Assembly (NCBI GenBank): GCA_030267565.1
Contig: BRXU01000016.1
Coordinates: 2,250,501-2,314,500, forward strand
Direction: 5' to 3'
Length of the DNA: 64,000 bases
Source: Pleodorina starrii
Taxonomy: Eukaryota > Chlorophyta > Chlorophyceae > Chlamydomonadales > Volvocaceae
The notes under the pieces are model-generated. The model ran no database searches. It saw only the letters and a list, made by a program, of their open reading frames with translations, and had not been told where the DNA came from. The position numbers and the translations under genes were made by a program. Shown here piece after piece: positions 46,401 to 56,700 of this stretch. Positions within the stretch are counted from its first letter, which is position 1, and each line of letters begins with the position of its first letter.

Positions 46401-49400
46401 CCTCCTCCCCCTCCCCCTCCCCCTCCCCCTCCCCCTCCCCCTCCCCCTCCCCCTCCCCCTCCCCCTCCCCCTCCCCCTCCTCCCCCCCCTCCCCCTCCTC
46501 CCCCCCCCTCCTCCCCCTCCCCCTCCCCCTCCCCCCCCCTCCTCCCCCTCCCCCTCCCCCTCCCCCGCCCCCGGTTTGCATCCCCTTCCCCTTCCCCCAC
46601 CCCCTGGCATCTCCCCGTCTAGTTTCCGTCCTCCCGTCCCCCGTTCCTTCCCCCGACGCACCCCGCCCCCTGACCCCCCGACATCCGACGTCGCGTCGCC
46701 TCTGCCACCTCCCATCCTGCCGCCCTTCTCCCCTCTTTTCGCCTGTGCCACCGCCCTCTACCCCGCGCTCCGTTCCGCTTGCCTTCGGTTGTCCCTTTAG
46801 CGTTCTCCTTGCCTTGTCTCCTTGCCGCTCCCTCTGCCTTTCTCTTTTCCTTTTGCCCTTTCTTCCCTGCCCTCCGCCGCCTGCCGTCGTACTTTTTGCC
46901 CTTCCGTATCCCGTCTTATCCGCCCCGCTCTCCCGTCCCGCCCTCTTTTGCGCCGCGTCGCCGCCCCAGCTCGTTTATGGGTTTCCGAGTGTTGTTGCTT
47001 TGCCTGCCTGTTAGCTCCTTGCCTCGCTCACATCGCCGCTCCCCATTGCCGTTACTCACACCCTTTCCTTCGCTTCTTTCCGACTCCTTTCTCCACTGAA
47101 CGCAGGTGAGTAAGCCATCGTATCTTTTGTGCTGTCCGGGCTGTGTGTCTATGTTGGTCTTGTGCTGTCGTGTGCCAGTCCGTTTGGGGTTGGTTGGCGG
47201 CGACGCGGCCGCGCGCTTTTCTCTGCTGGAGATATCAGGTATTCATCAGGTAATATTCCAGGTAACTGCGTTGCATTCCCTCGCCCCGGGCCGTTCTAAT
47301 TACCCCCTCCCCCTCCCCCTCCCCCTCCCCCTCCCCCTCCCCCTCCCCCTCCCCCTCCCCCTCCCCCTCCCCCTCCCCCTCCCCCTCCCCCTCCCCCTCC
47401 CCCTCCCCCTCCCCCTCCCCCTCCCCCTCCCCCCCCCTCCTCCCCCTCCCCTCCCCCTCCCCTTCCCCCCCATACCATGCTTGAGAGTATGAAGTTGATC
47501 CCCCGTGTTCCCCGGTCCACCACTCGAGCCAGGCTGCCGGTCTGCTTGGACAGGTGGAAGGACAGGTCCAGGGTGTGAAGGTGGGAAAACACCTCACGGG
47601 CAACACGACGGATGGTGCCCTGCGAGACCTGCGCGGGGGGCAGGGGGGGGGCATCCACGTAGGGGGAGGGGGGGTTGAAGAGTGAATTATTGCAAGAAGA
47701 AACAAGAAGCAGGGGGGGTATCCACGTATGGGGACATTGGGGAGGGGGGTTTAAGGTGTGGGATGACGTCGCAGCGATGGGCTGGAGACGGCGTTAGAGG
47801 GCGGACGAGTGGCAGTGCTTGGGGCCGCACCCCACCACCCGCGCCCCTGCCCTGCCCTACCCTACCTTGCCCCTCATACGCTTTACTGGGAAGAGCACCA
47901 AGTGCCAAGGACGCGTTTGAAACCCTCAAACCCCTCTTCCCGCCGCCCCCGCCCCCCACCCTCAACTGTGCTGCCGCGCCCCTGGATCCTCAAGCCGGCC
48001 GTGCTGCGGTACCTTTTTCACACCCACCCCACCTCTGCAAACACCCCCCCACCTCTGCAAACACCCCCCCACACACACACACACCAAAATTCTCTTTATA
48101 CCCCCCCACACACACCTTTGCAAACACGATGTTGCGCATCTCATTGCAAAAGGCCATGCCGCCCCGCGCCGCGCCCCAACCCAGCAGCAGAGCGATCGGC
48201 CCCAGCGCCATGCCGTACACCATCACCGTCGGCGCCGCAGCCGCCGCCGCGCCCGCCGCCGTCGCTCCCACCGCTCCCACCGCGCCTGCGCCGCCACCTG
48301 CCGCCGCCGCCGCCGCCGCTGAGGAGGCCGCCGACGCCGCCACCGATCCCGTCAGTGCGTCCACCGCCAGTTTTAGGAATATTGGCACATTGATGTTGAG
48401 CAGTTTAGCGACCACCAGCAGCAAGGTAGCCACCATCACACGGCGCCTGAACTCGGGGTTGTCTGGGGGGTGGGTGGGTGGGTGGGTGGGTGGGTTGGGG
48501 AGACAGGAGGTGGGTGGGTGGGTGGCCCTCGTCCGTAAGCCCGGCCAGCCAGCCAGCAAGCCATCCAGCCAGCCAGTCAGCCAGCCAGCAAGCCATCCAT
48601 CCAGCCAGTCAGCCAGCCAGCCAGTCAGCCAGCCAGCAAGCCATCCAGCCAGCCAGTCAGCCAGCCAGCCAGTCAGCCAGCCAGCCAGTCAGCAAGCCGT
48701 CCTTGAGTCCCCCTCCCCCTTTGGGGCCTCAACAGCCCCCAATAAGTTCCCCAACCCCCACCCCACCCAACCCCGCCCCACACCAGCCCAACCCCCCTGC
48801 CTGTACCGATGACGCACTCCCCTCCCACCACCCTCACCCCGCCCCGACCGCCACCCACCCACCCACCCACCGCGGGGCCAGAGGTAGGTCAGGAGGCGGC
48901 CCAGGATCTGCGCGTCACTCAGCCGCTCAGCAGCCGCCTCCAGGGAGGTCGGCTGCGGGGCCGAGGCCGCGGAGGAGGCGGAGGGCGGCCCCGTCGCGGC
49001 GACGGCTGCGGGCTGCGGCTCTGGCGCCGCCGCTGGCTGCCCCGACTCCAGGGGACCCGGTCTCGGCGCTTGGGAGCTCGTGGCCAGGCAGCGCGACACG
49101 TGGAGGGCGCCGCCGCCGCCGCTGGGGTACAAGTGCGGGTGCGGGTGTGGATTGGGGCTGCGCCGGTGCGGGTGCGGGTGGGGTGCAGGGCAGCAGCCTC
49201 CGGCGAGGGGGAGGGAGTCGCCTGGCAGCCGCCAGGTAGCGGGGCCGCCTAGCCCCGCTGCCGCCCCGGGCAGGCCCCGCCGATGGGGGTGGTGGAGGTG
49301 GCCGCTGCGCCGAGGTGGGACCGTCGGCCGCCGCGTCAGCAGGCTCTCCAGCGCGATCGAGCCTTCGCCGCCGAGCGAGCTGCCACTGCTGCTGCTGCTA

Positions 49401-50305
49401 CTGGTGCTACTGCGGCAGCGCCAGCAGCAGCAACCGGCGCCGCCGGCGAAACTGCTGCTGCTGCTGCTGCTGGCTTGGTTGCGCCAGTCGCGCACTGGGG
49501 TAGCGGAGGCGGCAGGAGGGGAGGCGAGGCCGGGGGCGGCAGCGGCGTCCGGGGTGACGGCTTGGGCAGCACACCAGGTGCCGGGCACCGGTGCGGCCTG
49601 GCCATGGGTAAGCTGACCCATGGGTCGGTCAGCTGCGGCGGCCGGCGACATCAGCCCTGGGACCCAATAACGCGACTGGCGGGCGGGCTGCGGCGGCTCC
49701 GCCGCCGCCGGCGCTGCGACAGCGGCCGGGCCCTGCGCCGCTGCCTGCGAGACGGCCGCGGTCAACCAGACTCAGGTGTTTTAACAGGCAGGTTGCAGGC
49801 AGACGCGCCGCCGGAAGGTTCTCCGGTTGGTATAGCGGGAACAGTCGGAATGGGAACAGTCGGAATGAGGCATGCAGGGATGCGGGAGTGTAGAGGTAAA
49901 GAGGGAGGGGGGTGAAAAGGGAGGGTGTGGCTATGAGCTTGTCTGGGCGGGGGGACCGCACTGCGCGGGTGCTTGCGGCCGTCAGCCGCCAGCTCTGCAG
50001 CGCTGCGTTGCGCTGTCGGTGCGTGTATGTGTGGGGCTTGAAGCGGCAGCGGCCGGCAACTGTATGTGGTAATGGGAGAATGCCTGTGCGGACGTGTGGG
50101 GGATGGACGCTTGCTTGTTCGCGAGAAGAGGCGCGTGCAATTCCCGTGCCAACCGCTCCCTAGTACTGCATCCCCTTGCCAGGCGGCAGATCAGGCGCTG
50201 AGCCCTCTAGCGCACCTGTAACACCCCCTGCGCGAGCATAGCAGGCACGCCGTTCTGCTTTAGCCCGCCACCCAGCACGGCCGCCACACGGCTTGTCGCC
50301 AACAT
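40423..50305 (-). CDS. ATM3: Mitochondrial half-size ABC transporter, ATM1/ATM3/ABCB7 type
   Basis: Inner-membrane exporter of a sulfur/glutathione compound needed for cytosolic Fe-S assembly; the Chlamydomonas relative (CDS1) is linked to cadmium tolerance. Fifteen exons on the minus strand, all in phase: 50305-50216, 49744-48871, 48462-48116, 47628-47476, 45870-45765, 45229-45073, 44674-44482, 43792-43733, 43178-43131, 42905-42709, 42406-42241, 41814-41678, 41343-41238, 40938-40845 and 40601-40423, about 968 aa. Exon 1 encodes a presequence ([20 protein letters not shown]) and joins exon 2 in phase 0. Residues about 31-310 are a long Ser/Gly/His-rich extension, longer than in plant ATM3. 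TM domain about 320-640 ([40 protein letters not shown], then FNAEKHEA). Nucleotide-binding domain about 690-915: A-loop FGYRPDDP, Walker [10 protein letters not shown] (~727), Q-loop IVPQD, signature LSGGEKQ (~831), Walker [13 protein letters not shown] (~850), H-loop VAHRLS (~887). It ends in a Gly/Ala-rich tail. All catalytic motifs are intact. CDS1 or HMT-type naming are alternatives within the same clade. Confidence 0.93.
44283..44316 (-). repeat. Dispersed short element, head-only copy
   Basis: GTCTCCGTCTCCGCTGCGGT, then ATCTTCTTTTT, in the transporter intron between exons 44482-44674 and 43733-43792. Identical over the shared stretch to the copy at 45662. Confidence 0.65.
45662..45720 (-). 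repeat. Dispersed short element, inverted copy
   Basis: GGTTCCGGGTCCGTTCGCTA, then ACGCCGTCTCCGTCTCCGCT and GCGGTATCTTC with a T tract: the reverse complement of the head half of the copies at 13051 and 19429. It lies in the transporter intron between exons 45765-45870 and 45073-45229. Confidence 0.7.
46081..46114 (+). repeat. Dispersed short element, partial copy
   Basis: AAGAAAGAAGATACCGCAGC, then GAAGGAACGGAGG, matching the head of the copy at 13051 (ATACCGCAGCGAAGGAGCGG). Located in the transporter intron 45871-47475. Confidence 0.6.
46374..46566 (+). repeat. (CCCCTC)n / (CTC)n hexamer tract
   Basis: About 190 bp made almost only of CCTCCC/CCCCTC units, in the transporter intron 45871-47475. 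The transcribed (minus) strand reads GGGGAG repeats, a strong G-quadruplex-type sequence in the pre-mRNA. Confidence 0.9.
47303..47470 (+). repeat. (CCCCTC)n hexamer tract
   Basis: About 20 near-perfect CCCCTC hexamers, then irregular C/T DNA, ending just before transporter exon 4 (47476-47628). In transcript orientation this (GGGGAG)n begins within a few bases of the 5' splice site at 47475. Confidence 0.92.
47764..47806 (+). repeat. Dispersed short element, diverged copy
   Basis: GACGTCGCAGCGATGGGCTG, then GAGACGGCGTTAGAGGGCGG, in the transporter intron between exons 48116-48462 and 47476-47628. It resembles CCGCAGCGAAGG...GAGACGGCGTTAGCGAACGG of the 13051 copy. Confidence 0.45.
48541..48699 (+). 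repeat. CAGC-rich minisatellite
   Basis: Irregular higher-order repeats of CCAGCCAGCCAG(T/C)CAGC with CAAGCCATC inserts, about 160 bp, in the transporter intron between exons 48871-49744 and 48116-48462. Confidence 0.85.
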
Positions 50306-50771
50306 GGTGCTTTCCCGACCACAGGTGGATTAGGCTTTAAAGCAAGTTACAACAACAATGCCTCAAGCAGCCAATTTGCGGGCGGCACCAGTCATGTTCG
50401 CGGCGTCTCGACGTCTCTGCGAGTCCCGCTTGTCTTTGCTAGAGGTTTTAACCTGACGATAATCATGTAGCATGATCGGATGAGCTTTCCGGATGCGCAC
50501 ACAGTTGCCAAGCTCTGGTGGACTGATGCATGCCAAGGTGGCAGGTGGTTGTTGTCGGGTTGGACGTCCAACTAACCTTTCCAGAACGCATGTTTTCACG
50601 CCTCGTCGACTACAAATCTTGCATATAACCTTCCAATACTTTTACTTGTGTAACGTATCTATTCACCCTTTAGTCAGGCACATATCCGTGTGGGTCGTTG
50701 CGGACCTCTGTCCGTGGACCGCCCGTCGCGTACTTGCTCACAGCCTGGCTTGAGCAGCAACCAAAGCAAAA
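50306..50771. promoter_or_regulatory. Divergent intergenic (bidirectional promoter) region
   Basis: 466 bp separate the ATG of the minus-strand mitochondrial transporter (50305-50303) from the ATG of the plus-strand helicase (50772). It is noticeably less GC-rich than the flanking genes and has a TATA-like GCATATAACC at about 50624-50633 oriented toward the helicase. Both genes encode organelle-targeted proteins. Confidence 0.55.
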
Positions 50772-53700
50772 ATGATTCTTACAAGATTCCATCAGGCCTT
50801 GGCAGCGGGCCACCGCGTCGGGCGCACGCAGCGGGCGGTGGCTTCAGTCCGCCCATTTTGTGGTGTTCACTTCGTGGCGCCTCGAAGGGTGGAGAACCGC
50901 GCTATCGTAAGTTGAATTCCTCCTTATGGCTTCGTTGTCGTTGTGATGTCTGTATGGGGTAGTGTTCGCAGCAAGTTGGCCAAAGAATGTTGTGGCCCTA
51001 ACACATGTCCGGCGGCGGCCTGCGTCCTTTTGATGTATAAGTTGCGCGTTCCACTTGAATTGGATATTACGCATGGAACCGTGGCCTTTGCTTGGGCAAA
51101 GAGCGAAGACCGCAGGAGGGGCCGTCGGAAGTTTGGGCCACCCAACCACAAAAGTTACTTCGCTGCCTGCCGCTAATCCGTCCTCCCTATTCGCACCTTC
51201 TGTGCTTGCTTAAAGTCCACCGATGTGGACGCGAGCTTCAGCTCCCTGCTCGACGACGAGGATGAGTTTCTGGAGGATGAGGAGGGCGTCGTGTCGGAGC
51301 AGGAGAAGGAGATCGACGAGTCTCTACTGGTGCGCATGCCGAGGCTTGATACAATAGCACTTCGATTGGCTACTGGAACGTGCAGTACCCTTGCTGTCGG
51401 CAGCCCCACTTCTACCTGACCTTTGACCGCCCCTTCAACATTTTCGCGTCGCAGATTGCCAACCTTGGCCTGTGCGCTGAGACCATGGACGCGCTTGCGG
51501 CTCGCGGCATCTTCGGCCTCTTCCCGGTGCAAGCCCAGGTACGTGAAGTCACGGCACGAGGGGCCGGATACCTGCGGAGAGGGTCCCACTGCAGGCGCAG
51601 CCTTTCCGCAGACAGTGCATCCTGGGCTGCAGGGATTGGAAGCCTTGTTGAAGGGGCAAGGAACGGGAGCAGCCCTCGTTGCTGTTGACCATCTGGGTCG
51701 TGCGCAACGAACTCGAAACGATGGTGGCTGTGGGCGGGTTTGGGGCTACACCCTGGCCGCCGCCTGTTCGTCTGCCTGACGGTGTCGGTGGTGCCCGGCC
51801 CTGTACTGGCTTGTTCAAACGGCCGGGAAGGAGTCGAGGGGTGTCGGCGTATCGTCTGACGTCAGCCATCCCCATACCGCCGCGCGTCGGGGGTGGCCAA
51901 GTAGCACCGTAGCAGCGCTGCTCACATGCATGCGGCCTGGGAACAACGCTAGGAGAGACCACTATCCTCTCCCGTTCAGCGATGCAGCAGCCACTGCACT
52001 TTCCTCTACCCGCCTTTTATGCTTCCCCGCCGATCAGCCAGCACCAACTGCTTATTGGACTCTCTTACAATCCTCTGCCGCCGCTCACACCTGCTCCACG
52101 CTGACGTGCCTTCATGCGTCGGCCAGACATCGTGGCTTTTGCCAGCTGCTGACCCACAACCCACATCGTCGCGCCTCTCCCCGTCTCACTTGCTGCCCGT
52201 CCAGGTGTTTGAGCCCATCATGAGCGGCCGCGACGTGGTGTGCCGCGCCAAGACGGGCTCGGGCAAGACGCTGGCGTTCGCCCTTCCGGTGGTGGAGAAC
52301 CTTCTCGAGGTAAGCGAGCGAGCGAGCGCGGAACCGGGTTCTGATGGCAGTGGCGATGGGGTTGGGAGTGTGATGAATATGCGGTGGGGCCCGCTGCGCG
52401 CGCCTCGGTGGGGCCTGCGGTATGGTCCTTTCCATGCTGTGTCCAGCGCCAGTCCTAATGAGATGACGGTAAAGACAACGGTATTGTTGGACGCCACATG
52501 TTGCAACATGCGGTTGGCTTACTTCCTGGGTACGACCGGTCGGGGCATGTGCGGCTGGCGCACGGGCAGAGGGAGCAGGCTAGCCCATCGGACTGGTGGG
52601 CGTGACGTGGGCTGGTCAGTGACGCGTAGTAAAACGGGTGATGAGACGACGTTGGGACGGCGAAATGACACGGAGCCGCACACAGGTTCACATGCACGGG
52701 CATCTGACATGCGTCGCGCGGCCCCGATCGCACACGCCGCGTCATGACCGCGACCATGACACTGTCACATTAAACAGGGTGTCCATCTCTCGGTGCCGGC
52801 CACCACGTTTCGCAATGAGGTCGCGATGATGGTCAGTAATATGCGTGCCCGTGCTCTCCGTGAAGGCCCTGCGCCGACCCTTCCTTGTCTGTTCGCTCAC
52901 CGCCCCGACAGGAGGACCGCAGCTCCCGGCCCCGCAAGGGCCGCTCGCCTCGCTGCGTGGTGCTGGCACCCACCCGCGAGCTGGCCAACCAGGTGTCCCG
53001 CGAGTTTGAGTCGGTGTGCCCCAACCTCAAGGTGGACAGCTTCTACGGGGGCGTGTCTATCGGCCCACAGGTGAGGACTATGGGAGTGAGGAATCTTGGG
53101 AGGGGGAAGGGGGCGAAGAGGGCGAGGGGAGGGGCGAGTGGGGGTGGAGGGGACGATGGTGGCCGAGGGGATGCATTTGCGCGATATGAATGGTCTGCTG
53201 CTGTCGACAGGGGGAGCTGGTGCTGAAGAGGAGCGACAGCCGCTTGTGTTGTATGCGCTTTCGCGCCTGCTTGTCGCAGGCGCGGCGGGTGTGTGTTAAG
53301 CGTTTCCCCCAGTGGCGACTTGGCGCGTTCCTGGGTATTGCGAGTGCTCAAATCGCTTAAAATGTACGGACTGTCGCAGCCTTCTCTACACCCGGAGTTT
53401 GGGCCTGCCGGCGTGCGGCCCATGCGTATCCTGTTGAACATGTTTGGTTTTAGCCCCCTGGCACTCGCCTGCCGCTAATTGCCGCCTCCTCGCCTCCTCT
53501 CCCTTCCTCAGATGCGCTCCCTGGAGCGGGGTGTGGATGTAGTGGTGGGTACTCCGGGCCGCATCATCGACCTGCTGGAGCGTGGGGCGCTGCGCCTGGA
53601 CAGCGTGAGTGAGGGCGGGGTGCGTGTGCACGGCATGGGGGTGCACGGCGTGGAGTGCGGGGGAAGGAGAGGGGTGACTGGGCGGGCTGCGGGTTTCCGT

Positions 53701-56700
53701 GTTGGGCTGTCGCTGCATGGGGCCACGTGGAGCCGCGGCGCTGGGTCCGGGCTGGCCGGGGGGATAGGAGGCAGGGCGGCGGAGGCAGAGCAGGACGGTC
53801 GACGGAGGCGGAGGCTTCTTCCGTTCACGGACCTGCACGTCGCCGCCACCGGGGTCCACACCTCCTGGTGCTTTCCAAGGGATTGGGCGGGCCTCTCCAC
53901 CGGCTTGAAGGTGGTCGGGCCCCTCGCTTCCGCTACTCGTTCTGTTTCCTCGCACCATTTCGACTCGTCTTGCTGCGCACCCGGCCCGATTTTATCCTCG
54001 TTCAGATCCGGTATGCAGTCCTGGACGAGGCCGACCAGATGTTGGATATGGGCTTTGAGCAGGACATGGAGCGCATCCTGGGGGCCATCCCCGAGGGCAA
54101 GGAGCGCCAGACGTTGCTCTTCTCCGCCACGCTGCCCAAGTGGGTCAAGTCCGTGGCAAAGAGGTACGTGCACGGGGGCGGGGAGGAAGGGTGAAGCGGG
54201 TGGGGGGGCGAGGGAAACTTGGGATAGGGCATCGCCCGTGGGTGGAAGATCGCCCACGGTTAGGGCATTGGCATGAGGGGCCGGTGGCGTCGGGTTGGGC
54301 GGATCAGCGTTGGAACTGCGCGCGGAGGACTTGGCCGTTTGCAGCTCGTCTTATGTGGGTTGGCTTTGCTTTCCTGTTCCCTCTTCACCGAGAGGAAGAC
54401 GCGGAATTGCGAGGCGGGCGGTGGGAAATGGAGGAGTTCGGCTCGCGCTGCAGCGCGGGGAGGGCGACGATGGCGGCTGTGTCGTCGTCCGGACGAGCTG
54501 GGGCAAGGGGGCGCAGCTTTCCTTCCGTGGCTATCTATGCGCGCGCTCGGGACAAGCCAATCACAACCCAGATGGTCCCACCACGGGCTCCACGGCACGG
54601 CCACGCACTCTCCAGCTTGGCTTGCTTCCACTAACCCCGTCAGGCCGGTTCGCGCCCCGCCACCCGGTTCGCGATTCCGCCGTCCGGTGGCCGTTGTCCC
54701 CGTCACCATACCACGCGACCCCGCCACCCGCCGTGCGCTACCCTTACCTCTGTCGCTGAAACAAGCACTAGTATCAAATTTCACTCACGACTATCTCCTG
54801 CGTGCGGCACAGGTACCAGAACAACCCGCAGACGATCGACCTGGTGGGCGAGGAGAATACGGGCAAGCTGGCCGACACGATCCGTCTGCTGGTGCAGCAG
54901 GTAGACGGCAGCCAGAAGATCAGCGCGCTGCAGGGCTTGCTGGCCATGTACGGCAACACGGGCAACGGCGGCAAGGCCATCATCTTCGTCAACACAAAGG
55001 CCAAGGCGGACGAGGTCAATACGGCGGTCAACGAGTTTGCGCCGTGCGACGCGCTGCACGGAGACATCGGCCAGGCGCAGCGCGAGAAGGTGCGGGGGGC
55101 GGGCTGTGCAGGGGAGGTTGGTGGGTCAGTGTATGGAAGCTCGAAGTGCATCTCGGGGGTTGCTTGGTCTCGGTTTGGCCTCGATCTCTGCTGCCCTGGC
55201 ATGCGGTGACCGAACGGCGGTTTTTTTTGGGGGGGGGAGAGGGGATCGGGGGCGTGCAGGAAGGTGGGTGGACACTGAAGTTCTTAGTTTCCGTTGTCGT
55301 GCGTGCTGATGGTGACGGCGACGGAGCGTTGTGCGTTGACGGCAGGCGATGGGAACTCGTCTTGATGTGGGGCGCAGGACGCGGGTCCGGGGCTGTTCGC
55401 GTGGATGGGACGGCACGAAAATGGCGTGATCGAGGTGTGGGGCATTTCTGTTCTTCGCCGCTCCTTTCCCGTCTCTCCTGTTCGCGTCACAACGGTACCG
55501 CTGTTCGACACGGACATGGTCCCTTCGTTTCTTCGTGGGATGTATGCTTGATCGCGCCGTCCCGGCCCCCCTTTGCCGCGCTCTTAATTCGATATGTCTC
55601 TCCTCGCCCCCTCGCGTTGCCCTCCCCAGGCGCTTGGCCTGTTCCGTGAGGGCAAGTACAGCTGCCTGGTGGCCACCGATGTGGCGGCCCGCGGTCTGGA
55701 CATCCCATCGGTGGACCTTGTCGTGCACTTCGACGTGCCGCAGGTGAGGGTGGGGACCGGGGGGAACTGACCCGTGGGCCGGTGGTTTTCCGTGGGTTGG
55801 TAATTCCGTCTTCCGTGGCGTGGTGGTCCACGCAAATGAGCGTGAATAGCCTCGTCAAGGAGCCGGGAAGCAGCTGTGCAGGCGAGCGCCTCGGGCATCA
55901 CCTTCACATGTACATAACCGCAGGAGGGAAGCATTTCGGCCTCTGCCCCGATGTCGCTGCCCGCGGAAACGCATACCGTACTGGGCGAACCCGTCACCTG
56001 TCTCTTCCGCCACCAATTTACCCCCCGCCCGCCCGCCTCACCCCGCCCCCACCCCCACACACCACGCAACAGGACAACGAGGCTTTCCTGCACCGCTCTG
56101 GCCGCACCGGCCGCGCCGGCAAGCAGGGCACCGCCGTGGTGCTGTTCACGGAGCGCGAGGCCCGGTCGCTGGGGCTCATCCTGCGGGCCACCAAGGTGGC
56201 GAACGCGGAGCTGGTGGGGGCGCCCGACCCGGCCGACGTGATGCGTACCGCCTCGCGCTCGGTGCTGGGCAAGCTGGACAAGGTGCGATGAATGCGTTGC
56301 GCTGAGTGTGGCGCAGGCTTGTGGGGCAGACCAACGGACGGGCGGAACCTACTGACCCGCGGGTCGCGGGTCTGGACTCGGGCGGGATTTGGGGGCTGAG
56401 ACGGAGGCTGGAGGGTAATACATTAGAGCCACACGATCGAGAGATGCGTGTCCTCTCGGTAGACCGCAGCTTAGCGCCGCCTCCACCGTGCCCTGTCCCG
56501 CACTCTCGCTTCTTCCCTTGTGACCTTAGCCTTTGCTGCCGCCTCTGCCGCCGCCGCCTGCTCAGGTTGACACCGGCGTGGTGGAATTCTTCGTGCCGGC
56601 TGCTGAGCGGCTGCTGTCCTCTGAGCAGCCCTCCCGCGTGCTGGCCGCGGCGCTGGCGGCGCTGGCCGGCTTCCGCCAGGTGCCGCAGTCTCGCTCGCTG

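Noticed and set aside
46015..47014. Pro/Ser/Leu homopolymer ORFs on the plus strand and the Gly-only frames opposite
   Set aside because: They arise from (CCCCTC)n repeats within an intron of the transporter.
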